From positions 1 to 64,000 of the forward strand of contig JAPDQB010000017.1 in NCBI GenBank assembly GCA_034506175.1: DNA of 64,000 bases, in the 5' to 3' direction. This document shows, piece after piece, positions 51,986 through 61,862 of this stretch; within the stretch, counting starts at the first letter, position 1; every line of letters starts with the position of its first letter. The DNA comes from a candidate division KSB1 bacterium (GTDB lineage: Bacteria > Zhuqueibacterota > Zhuqueibacteria > Zhuqueibacterales > Zhuqueibacteraceae). The notes under the pieces were generated by a model, which did no database searches, was not told the DNA's origin, and was given only the letters and a program-made list of their open reading frames with translations. Both the position numbers and the translations under genes were made by a program.

Positions 51986-54682
51986 ATGGTTAAGAAACGT
52001 GTCATCAACTTCTTGATTCTGTTTGCGCTCGTGCTGCCATTGAGCGTCATGTCGCAAGTGTTGACGGGCACCGTGAGCAGCGAAGGGACGCCCCTAGTCG
52101 GCGCCAATGTCGTGGTGAAAGGAACGCTGAGAGGGACTGTAACCGATGTGAATGGCAGGTACACGCTCCGGCTGGATCCCGGAACGTATCAAATCACTTT
52201 CTCTTTGCTGGGTTATGCCACCAGAACGGAGTCCGTTTCGTTGCAAGCAAACGAAGAACGACAACTGAACGTTGAGTTGCAGGCGAGGGCAGTGGAAGCC
52301 CAGCCTGTCGTGGTTGTTGGTGCACGAGCCTCGACACGAACCGTGACCGATTCGCCCCTGCCGATCGACGTTCTGCAATTTCGGGAAATCTCTCATACCG
52401 GACAGAACTCTTTTGACAAAATCCTTCAATATACCGTTCCTTCCTTCAACACGGTCCAAACCCCGGTGAATGATGCCACGGCGTTGTTGGACCCGTGGGA
52501 AATCAGGAATATGGGCGTGAGCCGAACCCTCATTCTCATCAACGGCAAACGCAAGAACCTCAGCTCATTGGTGTACGTCCAAACCTCCCCAAGCCGCGGT
52601 GAAGCCGCCGTTGACATATCCGCGATTCCGATGGACGCCATTAAACGGGTTGAAATCTTGAGAGACGGCGCCTCGGCCCAATATGGATCGGATGCGCTTG
52701 CCGGTGTCATCAACATCGTCTTAAAAGATGACGCCGAGGGCGGATACTACACGATCAATACCGGTATTACGGGCGAGGGCGATGGCGAGAGAATTGGCAT
52801 CTCGCTGAATAACGGCAGCTCCATTTTCGGTGACAAGGGGTTTGTGAACTACACCGCGGAATTTTCCAGGGTCAATGAAGCCAGACGCTCGGGAATCGTC
52901 GATGCGGAAGGCGAGGCCTCGGATTTCGGGGCCGACATCAACGAGGTGAGAAGGTTTCTGGCTTATGATAAATTTGCCGGAAACCGAAATTCCTCGCCGG
53001 CAACCTCGGCCGCCAAATTCCTGATCAACAGCGGCATCAATCTTTCCGATAATACGCAACTCTACGCGAACGGCGCTTACATTTACAAAAAGGTGAATTC
53101 CTTTGCGAATTATCGGACGCCGTACTGGCGGCCGCTTTCCGCGTTTCCATATTTAGCCGACTTTTTCCCGAATGGACCAAATGGTTCTTATGTCGGATAC
53201 GTGCCGACGTTTGATGGCGACCTGGTTGATTACAACGCCACGTTCGGGCTGCGGTCCGAGAAAAATGGCTGGAAGTACGACCTGAGCTATACGCTGGGGT
53301 TCAACAGCCAGGATTATACCGTGCTCAATTCCCATAATCGGTCGGATATTAAAGATGCCAACGGCCAAAATGTTTATCGGGAAAACAGCCCGATCAATTT
53401 CAAGCCGGGCGGCACCATCTTCTCGCACAAAGTTGGAAACATCGACGTTTCCAAAGCCGTAACCCCAAAACTGAGCATTGGTGTGGGAACGGAATTCCGG
53501 AGTGAAACGTTTGAGATTATCCCCGGCGATCAAGCCTCCTGGGATGGCATCGGCGCCGATTCCTTTGCCGGGATTCGGCCGGAAAACTCCGGCACCTTCA
53601 ACCGCTTCAATTTTGGCGGTTACTTTGACGCCACCTACGATTTTACCAAACAATTTCTGGTTTCGGCGACGATCCGCAACGAATATTACAGCGATTTCGG
53701 CAATGCCTTCGTGTACAAGGTCAGTTCGCGCGTCAAGACGCCCGACGAAAAACTCACGCTGCGCGGCTCGTATTCCACCGGCTTCAAGGCGCCGCAATTG
53801 CATCAGATCTATACTCAACGCGTGCAGTACAGTTTTGTGCCCGGGCAGGGTATTCAATCGATCGGCCTGGTCAACAATATCTCGCCGCAAGCCCGAATCT
53901 TGGGCGTCAAGCCGCTAGAGCCCGAAGAATCCAAGAACCTGACGTTTGGCATTGGTGCGCAGCTCACGCCGGATTTCAATCTGACGCTCGACTTTTATAA
54001 TATTCTCATTTCCGACCGAATCGTCATTAGCAACCGGGTGCCATTCCCGCCGAGCACGGACCCGAACGTCAATTTCTTTACCAATTCGATTGACAGCAAA
54101 ACCACTGGTCTTGACATGGTGCTTGACTACAGGAACCTCAAAGTCGGTTCCGGCTTACTCGGGCTTTCCGTGGCAGGAAATGTCACCCTCCAGAATGAAA
54201 GAGATGGAGACGTCCTGAAAGTGAAGGGAGTTCCTGTCATCGATGCCGAACAGGAGGCCCTGTTCTTTACCTCCAGACCCAAACAGAAATTCATCGCGAG
54301 CGCCAACTATGAAATCAGAAGGTTGAACCTGTCGCTCAACGGCACCTATTTCGGCAAAACGGAATTCAGACAATTGGGCTTGGACCCCAATCTGAAGACC
54401 GAATTCAAGCCCAAGGTGGTTACCGATTTGGCGGCGACGTTCGATCTCTTCAACAATGTCAGTGTGACTGCGAATATTCTGAATGTTTTCGACGTGCTTC
54501 CGGAATGGAAATTTGTGGCGCTCAATTCCGCCGGCGCGGCGATTCTGGCGAGCCCGGCCCAAACCAAAGTGCAAAGGAACCTGATTACCTTCAACGGCCG
54601 TTACCCCATCACCACGTATGACGGTTCTCATTTCAGCCAGTTGGGCCGGATTTTCAACTTGAGCCTGACGCATAATTTTTAG
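51986..54682 (+). CDS. TonB-dependent outer-membrane receptor with carboxypeptidase-regulatory-like N-domain
   Basis: 898 residues. TGAGGA precedes ATG 51986. Signal peptide (VINFLILFALVLPLSVMSQ), then a CarboxypepD_reg-like domain (~25-105: GTVSSEGTPLVGANVVVKG, YQITFSLLGYATRTESV), a plug (~115-260: GVSRTLILINGKRKN, VEILRDGASAQYGSDALAGV) and a 22-strand barrel ending LSLTHNF with terminal aromatic Phe. No SusD-like partner is adjacent, so it is not a standard Sus pair. Substrate unknown; its position beside the LacI-controlled sugar genes makes glycan uptake possible. A strong terminator follows. Confidence 0.9.
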   Translation: MVKKRVINFLILFALVLPLSVMSQVLTGTVSSEGTPLVGANVVVKGTLRGTVTDVNGRYTLRLDPGTYQITFSLLGYATRTESVSLQANEERQLNVELQARAVEAQPVVVVGARASTRTVTDSPLPIDVLQFREISHTGQNSFDKILQYTVPSFNTVQTPVNDATALLDPWEIRNMGVSRTLILINGKRKNLSSLVYVQTSPSRGEAAVDISAIPMDAIKRVEILRDGASAQYGSDALAGVINIVLKDDAEGGYYTINTGITGEGDGERIGISLNNGSSIFGDKGFVNYTAEFSRVNEARRSGIVDAEGEASDFGADINEVRRFLAYDKFAGNRNSSPATSAAKFLINSGINLSDNTQLYANGAYIYKKVNSFANYRTPYWRPLSAFPYLADFFPNGPNGSYVGYVPTFDGDLVDYNATFGLRSEKNGWKYDLSYTLGFNSQDYTVLNSHNRSDIKDANGQNVYRENSPINFKPGGTIFSHKVGNIDVSKAVTPKLSIGVGTEFRSETFEIIPGDQASWDGIGADSFAGIRPENSGTFNRFNFGGYFDATYDFTKQFLVSATIRNEYYSDFGNAFVYKVSSRVKTPDEKLTLRGSYSTGFKAPQLHQIYTQRVQYSFVPGQGIQSIGLVNNISPQARILGVKPLEPEESKNLTFGIGAQLTPDFNLTLDFYNILISDRIVISNRVPFPPSTDPNVNFFTNSIDSKTTGLDMVLDYRNLKVGSGLLGLSVAGNVTLQNERDGDVLKVKGVPVIDAEQEALFFTSRPKQKFIASANYEIRRLNLSLNGTYFGKTEFRQLGLDPNLKTEFKPKVVTDLAATFDLFNNVSVTANILNVFDVLPEWKFVALNSAGAAILASPAQTKVQRNLITFNGRYPITTYDGSHFSQLGRIFNLSLTHNF

Positions 54683-54707
54683 CATAAGGAAGTGAGCCAA
54701 TTTAAAG

Positions 54708-54736
54708 GCCGCCTGAAAAATCAGGCGGCTTTTTTT
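54708..54736 (+). terminator. Rho-independent terminator after the TonB receptor gene
   Basis: GCCGCCTGA (54708-54716) pairs perfectly with TCAGGCGGC (54721-54729) around an AAAA loop, followed by seven T residues. Confidence 0.92.
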
Positions 54737-54828
54737 ATAATTTTGTCTTGACAGTTAAAAAATTTTGTCATATTTTATACAAAAACTTGAAGTTTTTGTT
54801 AATCAATAAAGCATAATATTTCAATTAA

Positions 54829-56100
54829 ATGCGCTACTATCCAAGAAAAATTATTTCTGAAATCCTTGCGTGGGTCGAAAAAGTTCCTATCATCGTTATT
54901 GTCGGTGCTCGCCAAGTCGGCAAGACCGTCCTTATGGAGCTTTTAGCAGAACGGCTCAAAACTTCAGGAATTGAGGCCAAACAGATTTTTTATTTGGATC
55001 TTGAGGATCTGCGAAATCTGGAAATCTGCAGCCGCGACCTGGATTTTTTCAAGCGTTTTTTGACGCTTCAGGGTGTCGATCTTTCAAAAAAGGCCTACGT
55101 CTTCATCGATGAAATTCAGCACCACAAAGACCCCACGAATTTCATGAAATTGATTGCCGATCATGAAAAAAACATTCAATTGATTGTGTCGGGATCTTCG
55201 GCGTTAGAAATGCGCAAGACTTTTCAGGAGGCCTTGACCGGTCGCAAACAAATCTTTCATCTGCAAACGCTCAACTTTGAAGAGTACCTGATTTTTAAGG
55301 AGGAAGAGCAACTGCTGAAATGGTATCAAGAAAACTCACTTGACAGCAGGATGAAAGCTTTCGATCAAATCGGCTTCGATATCGTCAAACCCAAGCTGCA
55401 GGACTTGGCAGAAGATTTCATCATTTTTGGGGGCTATCCGGCGGTGGTTAAAGAAGCGGAAAAAAAATTCAAGCTCGGCAGGTTGAATGAAATCGTCCAG
55501 ACCTACGTCAAAAAAGATATCAAGGATTTTGCCCGCATTGAAAATGTTGCCGCCTTCAACCGCCTCTTGATTCTCCTGGCCGGAAGAACCGGAAATTTGC
55601 TGAACTTGAGCGAGTTGAGCAAAGAAACGGCCATTTCCCGCGCCACCCTGGACAAATACGTTTTTATATTGGAAAACACGTTTATTATCAAATTGCTGAC
55701 GCCTTATTTTACCAACGTGAGCAGCGAAGTGGTCAAAATGCCCAAAATCTACTTTCTCGATACCGGCCAGATCAATGCGCTGCTGCTCAACTTCAACCCG
55801 TTGAATAGCCGCGCTGACGCGGGCGCGTTGGCCGAAAATTTTGTCTTCAAACAGCTTTATTCCAAACTCACTCCTGGTGATCGGTTGCACTATTGGCGAA
55901 ATATCCATAAGAATGAAGTAGATTTCGTTTTGAACGGCGAACCGATCGAAGTGAAGCACCAACATTTTACCGCGCCCGAAATTCCCAGATCATTGCGGCA
56001 ATTTGCCGACAGATATCAACCGGCGCGAACGATCATCGTGACGAAAGATTACTTTTATCAGGATGACAAGACCTTGTTTCTTCCCTTCTTTTTGGTGTAA
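54829..56100 (+). CDS. AAA+ ATPase of the DUF4143 type
   Basis: 423 residues. Walker A VGARQVGKTVLMELL (~25-39), Walker B AYVFIDEIQHHKDP, sensor-like IVSGSSALEMRKTFQEALTG, then the DUF4143 C-terminal part (IYFLDTGQINALLL, HYWRNIHKNEVDFVLNGEPI) with the nuclease-like E...D-x-V...E-V-K pattern. These single-protein ATPases are widespread accessory genes with unproven function. It has no neighbour in an operon and no ribosome-binding site; the upstream 90 bp is AT-rich, suggesting horizontal acquisition. Confidence 0.85.
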   Translation: MRYYPRKIISEILAWVEKVPIIVIVGARQVGKTVLMELLAERLKTSGIEAKQIFYLDLEDLRNLEICSRDLDFFKRFLTLQGVDLSKKAYVFIDEIQHHKDPTNFMKLIADHEKNIQLIVSGSSALEMRKTFQEALTGRKQIFHLQTLNFEEYLIFKEEEQLLKWYQENSLDSRMKAFDQIGFDIVKPKLQDLAEDFIIFGGYPAVVKEAEKKFKLGRLNEIVQTYVKKDIKDFARIENVAAFNRLLILLAGRTGNLLNLSELSKETAISRATLDKYVFILENTFIIKLLTPYFTNVSSEVVKMPKIYFLDTGQINALLLNFNPLNSRADAGALAENFVFKQLYSKLTPGDRLHYWRNIHKNEVDFVLNGEPIEVKHQHFTAPEIPRSLRQFADRYQPARTIIVTKDYFYQDDKTLFLPFFLV

Positions 56101-56133
56101 ACGCCAGAAAACAATTCAGGCATAAAGAAGCTT

Positions 56134-56331
56134 ATGGAAAAGAATCCCCACATTACTCGGATACCGATTCCGGGCCGGCCGGATCGCATTGAAACCGGTG
56201 CCATACAGTTCAATGATGATTGGCCTGGATTATTCATTCGCGGCGACGACGCCTTTGCACTCATGCGCGAGCTTAAACAACTCAGCAAGAGAATCGGGAA
56301 TGCCTCGCCTATGTTGCAAGGAGAATCGTGA
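56134..56331 (+). CDS. Small conserved-looking protein
   Basis: 65 residues (MEKNPHITRIPIPGRPDRIE...). The motif FNDDWPGLFIRGDDAFALMR looks like a compact conserved domain seen in hypothetical proteins of environmental bacteria (from memory, not verified). AAAGAAG lies just before ATG 56134. Function unknown; it precedes the deiminase-like gene by 67 nt. Confidence 0.5.
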   Translation: MEKNPHITRIPIPGRPDRIETGAIQFNDDWPGLFIRGDDAFALMRELKQLSKRIGNASPMLQGES

Positions 56332-56398
56332 ACATTATAGAGCAGGATGTCATAATTAATCATGATTCGTGAGCTGGTTTTCAGCGTCGAGGACAACC

Positions 56399-57277
56399 AT
56401 GCCATTCGGCTCTCAATCCGAAGTGGGGAAAATCCAACGCCTCTTGTTAAAGCATGCACAGCAAGCCTTTATCAGCAAGGAAAACATTCTCCGCCAGTGG
56501 GAAGCTCTCAATTATTTGAGCGCGCCGGATTTCGACAAAGCACTGCAAGAGTACGAGCAGTTCGTGAATCTGCTGCGTCAGCACATTCCTGAAATTTCAT
56601 TTTTGCCTGCAAACGATCACACCGGACTCGATTCCATCTACGTTCACGATGCCGCGCTCGTCACCAACCAAGGCGCCATCTTGTGCAACATGGGCAAAGC
56701 CCTGCGCCGCGGCGAGCCGGCAGCTATTGCAGATTTTTTACCCGAGCTGGGCGTTCCGATTCTTGCCGCCATCACCGGCGAGGGAAGATTGGAAGGCGGG
56801 GACGTGGTTTGGATCGACGCGCACACGCTCGCCGTCGGCCGCGGCTATCGCACCAACGACGAAGGCATCCGGCAGTTGAAAGAACTCACGGCAGATTTGG
56901 TGGATGAAGTTATTGTCGTGTCGCTGCCGCATTGGCAAGGCCCCAACGACGTTCTGCACTTGATGTCGCTGATCAGCCCGATTGATCACGATCTGGCCTT
57001 GGTTTATTCAAAATTATTGCCGGTGCCGTTTCGCCAGTGGCTGCTGGCGCGAGGCATCAAATTGCTCGAAGTGCCGGATTCCGAATATGACAGCATGGGA
57101 TGCAACGTGCTGGCTATTGCCCCGCGAAAGTGCCTCATGCTTGCCGGCAATCCGCGCACGCAAGCGCTGCTCATTAACGAAGGCGTCGAAGTTTGGGAAT
57201 ACGTTGGCGAAGAAATCTCCCGCAAAGGCGCCGGCGGGCCGACGTGTTTGACGCGGCCAATTTGGCGGGACCGCTAA
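56399..57277 (+). CDS. Arginine-deiminase/amidinotransferase-superfamily hydrolase (DDAH-like)
   Basis: 292 residues from ATG 56399, with GAGGA 5 nt upstream. Superfamily landmarks are present: substrate-binding Asp in DSIYVHDAALVTNQGAILCN, RLEGGDVVWIDAHTLAVG (Glu/Asp pair with GGD), catalytic His in ISPIDHDLALVYSKLL, and the C-terminal nucleophile Cys in GGPTCLTRPI. It would hydrolyse a guanidino group (arginine, dimethylarginine or a related compound). No arginine pathway gene is adjacent, so the substrate is open. Confidence 0.85.
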   Translation: MPFGSQSEVGKIQRLLLKHAQQAFISKENILRQWEALNYLSAPDFDKALQEYEQFVNLLRQHIPEISFLPANDHTGLDSIYVHDAALVTNQGAILCNMGKALRRGEPAAIADFLPELGVPILAAITGEGRLEGGDVVWIDAHTLAVGRGYRTNDEGIRQLKELTADLVDEVIVVSLPHWQGPNDVLHLMSLISPIDHDLALVYSKLLPVPFRQWLLARGIKLLEVPDSEYDSMGCNVLAIAPRKCLMLAGNPRTQALLINEGVEVWEYVGEEISRKGAGGPTCLTRPIWRDR

Positions 57278-57303
57278 TGATATTGAAGAAGATTTTCCGC
57301 GCT

Positions 57304-57672
57304 CTAATCATGCCATGACAACGAATGAATACGGCGATCAGATTCATAGTACTCAATATGGTTATGAGTGACATGAACCACCTTCCTCATCCGTGAGGCT
57401 TTCGTTTTGAATTCAGGCAGGCGAAATAAACGGCGCAAAAGCTGAGGCATCTCGTCAATCTCGTCTTGCGTTAGCGCCAGTGTAACGATGCAAAAATTAC
57501 GATGCAGACGAACTTTTTTCCAAAAGTCAGTGACATTCATAGTGACAAGGATGGGCTGGACTGCTTTATGCGGCAAGGTCGGAATAACATCGTCTTTGAT
57601 GAGTGATTCAGGGCGTAAATTGATTATGTGAGAAGATTTGCGTTTGTTGGCGCTCAATTTGACCGTCTTCAT
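57304..57672 (-). CDS. Small protein, possibly PIN-like/DUF5615 type
   Basis: 122 residues. GAGGAG lies 9 nt before ATG 57672, which supports a real gene. The centre (ILVTMNVTDFWKKVRLHRNF and LALTQDEIDEMPQLLRRLFR) resembles the second half of PIN-like DUF5615 toxins, where an acidic TxNxxDF motif binds metal, but the N-terminal acidic residue of that fold is not visible. It converges on the deiminase-like gene. Uncertain family. Confidence 0.55.
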   Translation of the reverse strand: MKTVKLSANKRKSSHIINLRPESLIKDDVIPTLPHKAVQPILVTMNVTDFWKKVRLHRNFCIVTLALTQDEIDEMPQLLRRLFRLPEFKTKASRMRKVVHVTHNHIEYYESDRRIHSLSWHD

Positions 57673-57868
57673 TTGATTAACTCCTCGTATTTTTTGTTAT
57701 AATACAGCTTTTTCTCGAACAAAGCAAGCCTGAGTCCGATTCCGTTTATTCACTAAATTCTGCATTTGATCTCGCACAGCAGTCCCATCAAAAACCTTTG
57801 TCAGGTTTCAAAAAATTGCTATATTATCCCAACCCGAAACAACTATGACCTGACAAAAAGTTTCCTCT

Positions 57869-59974
57869 ATGAAATCCTTAGACGTCATCTTTAAGCCCAA
57901 ATCCGTTGCCGTGATCGGCGCCTCGACACGGCCGGGGTCGCTTGGCCGCAATTTGTTCGACAAAATGCTGGCGGCGGATTTCAACGGCCCGATTTATCCG
58001 GTGCACCCCACCGCGAAATTTGTTCATTCGGTCAAGGCTTACCCGACAATTCTCGACGTTCCCGGGGCGGTTGATCTCGCCGTCATCGTCGTACCGCGCG
58101 ATCAGGTTTTGCCGACCGTCGAACAATGCGCGCAAAAAGGGGTGAAGGGCTTGATCGTCATCACCGCCGGTTTCAAAGAGACCGGCACCGAGGGCGCGGC
58201 GTGCGAGCAGGCTTTGGCGGAAATCATCAAAGCCCACAACATGCGGATGGTCGGCCCAAATTGCATGGGCGTGATGTGCACCGATCCGCAGGTTCGCCTC
58301 GACGCCACGTTTGCCGGAGCGTATCCGCCGGCAGGGAAAATCGCCTTTGCTTCACAAAGCGGCGCGCTGGGCGTGACGATTCTCGATTACGCCGGCAGCC
58401 TCAATCTCGGCGTTTCCATGTTTGTATCGTTGGGCAATAAAGCCGATATTTCCGGCAATGATCTGTTGGAATATTGGAAGGAGGACGAGAGCGTTGGCGT
58501 GATTCTGATGTACCTGGAAAGTTTCGGCAATCCCCGCAAATTCGTGCAGCTTGCGCGCGAGGTGTCGCGGCGCAAGCCGATTGTGATCGTTAAATCCGGC
58601 CGCACCGAAGGCGGGGCGCGTGCGGTCAGCTCGCACACCGGGGCGATTGCCGGCGCCGATCTGGCTTACGACGCTTTGTTCACACAATGCGGCGTGTTGC
58701 GCGCGAATACGATTGAAGAGATGTTTGATTTTGCCATGGGCCTGGCGAACCAGCCGCTCCCGCGCGGCGATCGCATCGCCATCGTCACCAACGCCGGCGG
58801 CCCGGCGATCATGGCCACCGATGCCTGCGAGAATTTGGGGCTGCGTCTCGCGAAGTTTTCGCCGGAAACTCAGCAGCGCCTGCGCGCGCGGCTCCTGCCG
58901 GAAGCGAGCGTCGCCAATCCGGTTGATCTTTTGCCGGCGGCGAACGAAGATGATTATCAATTCACCCTCGAGCACATTTTGCAAGATGCGAATGTTGATG
59001 CGCTGATTGTGATCTCCGTGCCGCCGATCAGCGCCGATGCCATCAAAGTCGCGCAGCGAATTTCTGCCGTTGCCGAAAAATCCGACAAGACCGTGCTCGG
59101 CTGTTTCATGGGCGTCAAGGGTCTCGCTTCCGCCGCCGAGCTTCAGAAGCAGGCGGTGCCGGCGTTTTCATTTCCAGAATCCGCGGCGCGGGCTTTGGCG
59201 GCGATGGTGCGTTATGCGCAATGGCGGCAGCGCAAAACCAGCGACTTCCCCACTTTTGACGTGCGTCGAGAGGTTGTGGCGGAGATTATTGGCGGCGCCA
59301 AAAAATCCGGGCGCGAGCAGCTCACGGATTGGGAAGCGTTTCAGATTCTCTCGGCGTATGGCATCCCCAGTGTCGGCACAAAAATCTGCCGTCATTTGGA
59401 CGAGGTTATCGAGGCGGCGCATCAGCTCGGCTATCCGGTGGTGTTGAAAGTTTCTTCGCCGGAGGTGATTCATAAGTCGGAGATCGGGGGAGTGCAGCTC
59501 GATTTGCGCAGTGATGCGGATTTGGGAGAGGCCTATCACAAATTGATCGTGCGGTTGCAAGCGGCGGGCATTCCGCCGGCGCGCGTGCAGTTTCTCGTGC
59601 AGCAGATGGTCGAAGGTGGCCGCGAGGTGCTGCTCGGCATCAACGCGATTCCGACCTTTGGCGCGGTCATCGCTTTCGGCCTCGGCGGGATTTACGTTGA
59701 AGCGCTGCACGATCTGGCGCTGCGGGTGTCGCCGTTGACGGCTGAAGACGCCGAAGACATGGTGCAGTCCCTTCGCGGTTTGGCGATTTTGCAAGGCGTG
59801 CGCGGCGAAAAGCCGGTGGCGTTCGACAAGCTGTACGAAACGATTCTGCGCATCTCACAGCTCGCGCAGGATTTTCCCGAGATCGTCGAAATGGACATCA
59901 ACCCGTTTTTGCTCTTTCACGAGGCGGAAAAGTGCGCCGCGGCAGATGTGAGGATTCGAATCAAGGCCCGTTAG
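57869..59974 (+). CDS. ADP-forming acetate--CoA ligase (fused alpha-beta acyl-CoA synthetase)
   Basis: 701 residues. Makes ATP from an acyl-CoA, ADP and phosphate, or the reverse. Order: CoA-binding domain (AVIGASTRPGSLGRNL, PVHPTAKFVHSVKAYPTILD), succinyl-CoA-ligase-like domain with FASQSGALGVTILDYAG and the phospho-His candidate in VSSHTGAIAGAD (~257), and a C-terminal ATP-grasp domain (~480-700: AYGIPSVGTKICRHLDEVIE, LKVSSPEVIHKSEIGGVQLD, VEMDINPFLL). Fused form, as in archaea and many fermentative bacteria; it suggests substrate-level ATP formation from acetate or branched acids. No ribosome site before ATG 57869. Confidence 0.92.
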   Translation: MKSLDVIFKPKSVAVIGASTRPGSLGRNLFDKMLAADFNGPIYPVHPTAKFVHSVKAYPTILDVPGAVDLAVIVVPRDQVLPTVEQCAQKGVKGLIVITAGFKETGTEGAACEQALAEIIKAHNMRMVGPNCMGVMCTDPQVRLDATFAGAYPPAGKIAFASQSGALGVTILDYAGSLNLGVSMFVSLGNKADISGNDLLEYWKEDESVGVILMYLESFGNPRKFVQLAREVSRRKPIVIVKSGRTEGGARAVSSHTGAIAGADLAYDALFTQCGVLRANTIEEMFDFAMGLANQPLPRGDRIAIVTNAGGPAIMATDACENLGLRLAKFSPETQQRLRARLLPEASVANPVDLLPAANEDDYQFTLEHILQDANVDALIVISVPPISADAIKVAQRISAVAEKSDKTVLGCFMGVKGLASAAELQKQAVPAFSFPESAARALAAMVRYAQWRQRKTSDFPTFDVRREVVAEIIGGAKKSGREQLTDWEAFQILSAYGIPSVGTKICRHLDEVIEAAHQLGYPVVLKVSSPEVIHKSEIGGVQLDLRSDADLGEAYHKLIVRLQAAGIPPARVQFLVQQMVEGGREVLLGINAIPTFGAVIAFGLGGIYVEALHDLALRVSPLTAEDAEDMVQSLRGLAILQGVRGEKPVAFDKLYETILRISQLAQDFPEIVEMDINPFLLFHEAEKCAAADVRIRIKAR

Positions 59975-60695
59975 TCCAAAAAAGAACGCAAAGTTTGCAT
60001 GCGTCCGTTTTTTCGCGTCCCTGCCTTTGATTTTTTGATGGCAACAATCGGAAGGCCGGCATGTCGTTGAATCTTCTCGAGCGGCTCGTGATTCGCCAAC
60101 ATCAACATGTCAGACATCGCACAAGTGAAAAAAGATTTAGAGCCTATCCGAAAACCCCTGCAGCGCGAAAAGTTGTACATGTGCATGCAAGGTGGAGCAT
60201 GGCCTCATAATAACGATATTATCGAGTACGGCCTCAACTTGTGTTTTGTCGTGGCGATTGGCACCGGTGACGACAAGCTCAAGGGGCATGCCATGACCTT
60301 CCATTGAATGCCTGTGCGCAAGACATGAAAAATTGCCGTAAAAATTTTTTCATCCGGTATGGGTCGCCGCCCACCTTTGGGGCGGGGTACCCAAGGCGGG
60401 AGCAACTTTTTAGCGGTTCCCCAAATTTCCAGGGGCGGCAGGAACTCTGGATTGATTTCTTGGTCGAGAGCATGGTTATTGTCCATGCTACGCCAATCTA
60501 GAAAAAATCAGCAAAAGTCTGGACTGAGCGTTTGTCCTGCGTTTTTGAATCATTCATTTTCGGTTTTCGGATAGGCTCTAAATGCCATGTTGGAAACATC
60601 TTTTTTATTGCAAGCGCTGTGCTGGATTTAAACATGATGTTTTCAGTGCAAAATTTGGTTGCTTTCATGATGCGGTTTTTATATATTGCAGCCAA
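59971..60695 (-). pseudogene. Small minus-strand gene interrupted by an IS5-like remnant
   Basis: From about 60695 a frame reads ALAIKKMFPTW and then enters the IS at 60583. On the other side (60134 to TAA 59971) the frame FFTCAMSDMLMLANHEPLEK and QRHAGLPIVAIKKSKAG continues. Removing exactly the 449 bases between the inverted repeats (60135-60583) joins the two halves in frame into a protein of about 93 residues. No family recognised; whether the two halves were truly one gene is inference. Confidence 0.4.
60135..60583 (-). mobile_element. IS5-family remnant with intact inverted repeats and truncated transposase
   Basis: The ends are perfect inverted repeats (GAGCCTATCCGAAAACC inside 60135-60156; its complement inside 60562-60583). 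The only transposase part is the N-terminal domain on the minus strand (about 60486-60290: PPWVPRPKGGRRPIPDEKIF, TAIFHVLRTGIQWK), typical of the IS5-type DUF4096 domain. At 449 bp it lacks the DDE core, so it is a non-autonomous or deleted copy. The insertion site looks like TA. Confidence 0.75.
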
Positions 60696-60739
60696 CGAAT
60701 TTTCTTTTTAAATTTTAACTGCAAACCTCAAATCCCGTT

Positions 60740-61858
60740 ATGGAAAGAACGATTCATGCAATTGCGTTGGCGGTGAAGAGCCGCGAGATTCGCGCCCGGC
60801 GTGTGGATGATGGGGAGATCGTTGTGCTCCGGCCGGATTCTTCCTCGTGGGATGGAACCGAAACCGAAGGCGAAACCTTGACGGTCGCTGTCACCAAAGA
60901 ATGGACGCAAAAGGGAGAGCGCTATTTGGCCGGCAAAATTCTGGAGCACCGCCTCGATTGCGCGCGCCTCGGCACGAAGCCGCTGGCGCTGGAGAGATTC
61001 GGCGATTGGATTCCGGAGGAACGCCGGCGCGACGAAGTGGATGAGTCGGTTTGGCACTTGACGGGGAACGAAACCCGCCCGGAGTTTGAGATGGAGCAGC
61101 GCCTGCCCGATGATCCCCACAGCGAAGATGATTCAATCGGGCGCGCCATCGATCATTTCAACGCCGGACGCCCGGGCCGCGCACGCGGCATTCTTTGGAA
61201 GTGCCTCGAACACGATATTGCCTGTTTGGATGCCCACGCCCACCTGGGAAATTTCGCCTCGGAGGAAGGCGACTGGCGGCGCGCCAAACGCCATTGGGAA
61301 ATCGGCGTGCGCATCGGCGAGTGGTCCCTGGGTGAAAATTTTGACGGTGTGTTGAGCTGGGCCCTGGTCAACAATCGCCCCTTCTTTCGCTGTCTGCACG
61401 GCTTGGGGTTGGCCACCTGGCGTTTGGGGCAACCGGAGGAGGCGCGCAAAATTTTTGAGCGCATGATTCGATTGAACCCCAGCGATAATCAGGGCGTCCG
61501 CGCTTTGCTGGCTGCGATTGAGGCCGGTGAAGAACCGGATTGGGATGAAGAAGAATTCGATGCCGACGAGGAATGGCTTGGCCCGGTCATGCAGGGAGAA
61601 TGTTATGGCTGCGACAAATACGCCTCACTCAACGACCTCTCGCTTTGCGATGATTGTGCCGCCAAGATGGACCGCGATCTGATCCGCATGCGCGACTGGG
61701 ATTATTCCGCTTTGGCCTTCGGCGTTCCTGAAGACCGGCATGAAGCGTTGCGCGATTTCATCATTTCCAAGTACGGCCCGCACAACGAGTTGCTGGCCGC
61801 TGAGGAAGAACGCCGGAAGCCCGAACGCAAAAAAATAATTGCAAACATAAGGAGATGA
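60740..61858 (+). CDS. TPR-like protein with C-terminal zinc-ribbon-like motif
   Basis: 372 residues, soluble. The N-terminal domain (~1-90) is beta-rich (IVVLRPDSSSWDGTETEGET). TPR-like helices run ~130-265 (HFNAGRPGRARGILWKCLEH, ATWRLGQPEEARKIFERMI). A C-terminal CxxC...CxxC pair (ECYGCDKYASLNDLSLCDDC, ~288-308) could bind zinc. Family not recognised. It ends 4 nt before the pterin dehydratase gene. Confidence 0.7.
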   Translation: MERTIHAIALAVKSREIRARRVDDGEIVVLRPDSSSWDGTETEGETLTVAVTKEWTQKGERYLAGKILEHRLDCARLGTKPLALERFGDWIPEERRRDEVDESVWHLTGNETRPEFEMEQRLPDDPHSEDDSIGRAIDHFNAGRPGRARGILWKCLEHDIACLDAHAHLGNFASEEGDWRRAKRHWEIGVRIGEWSLGENFDGVLSWALVNNRPFFRCLHGLGLATWRLGQPEEARKIFERMIRLNPSDNQGVRALLAAIEAGEEPDWDEEEFDADEEWLGPVMQGECYGCDKYASLNDLSLCDDCAAKMDRDLIRMRDWDYSALAFGVPEDRHEALRDFIISKYGPHNELLAAEEERRKPERKKIIANIRR

Positions 61859-61862
61859 TCGC

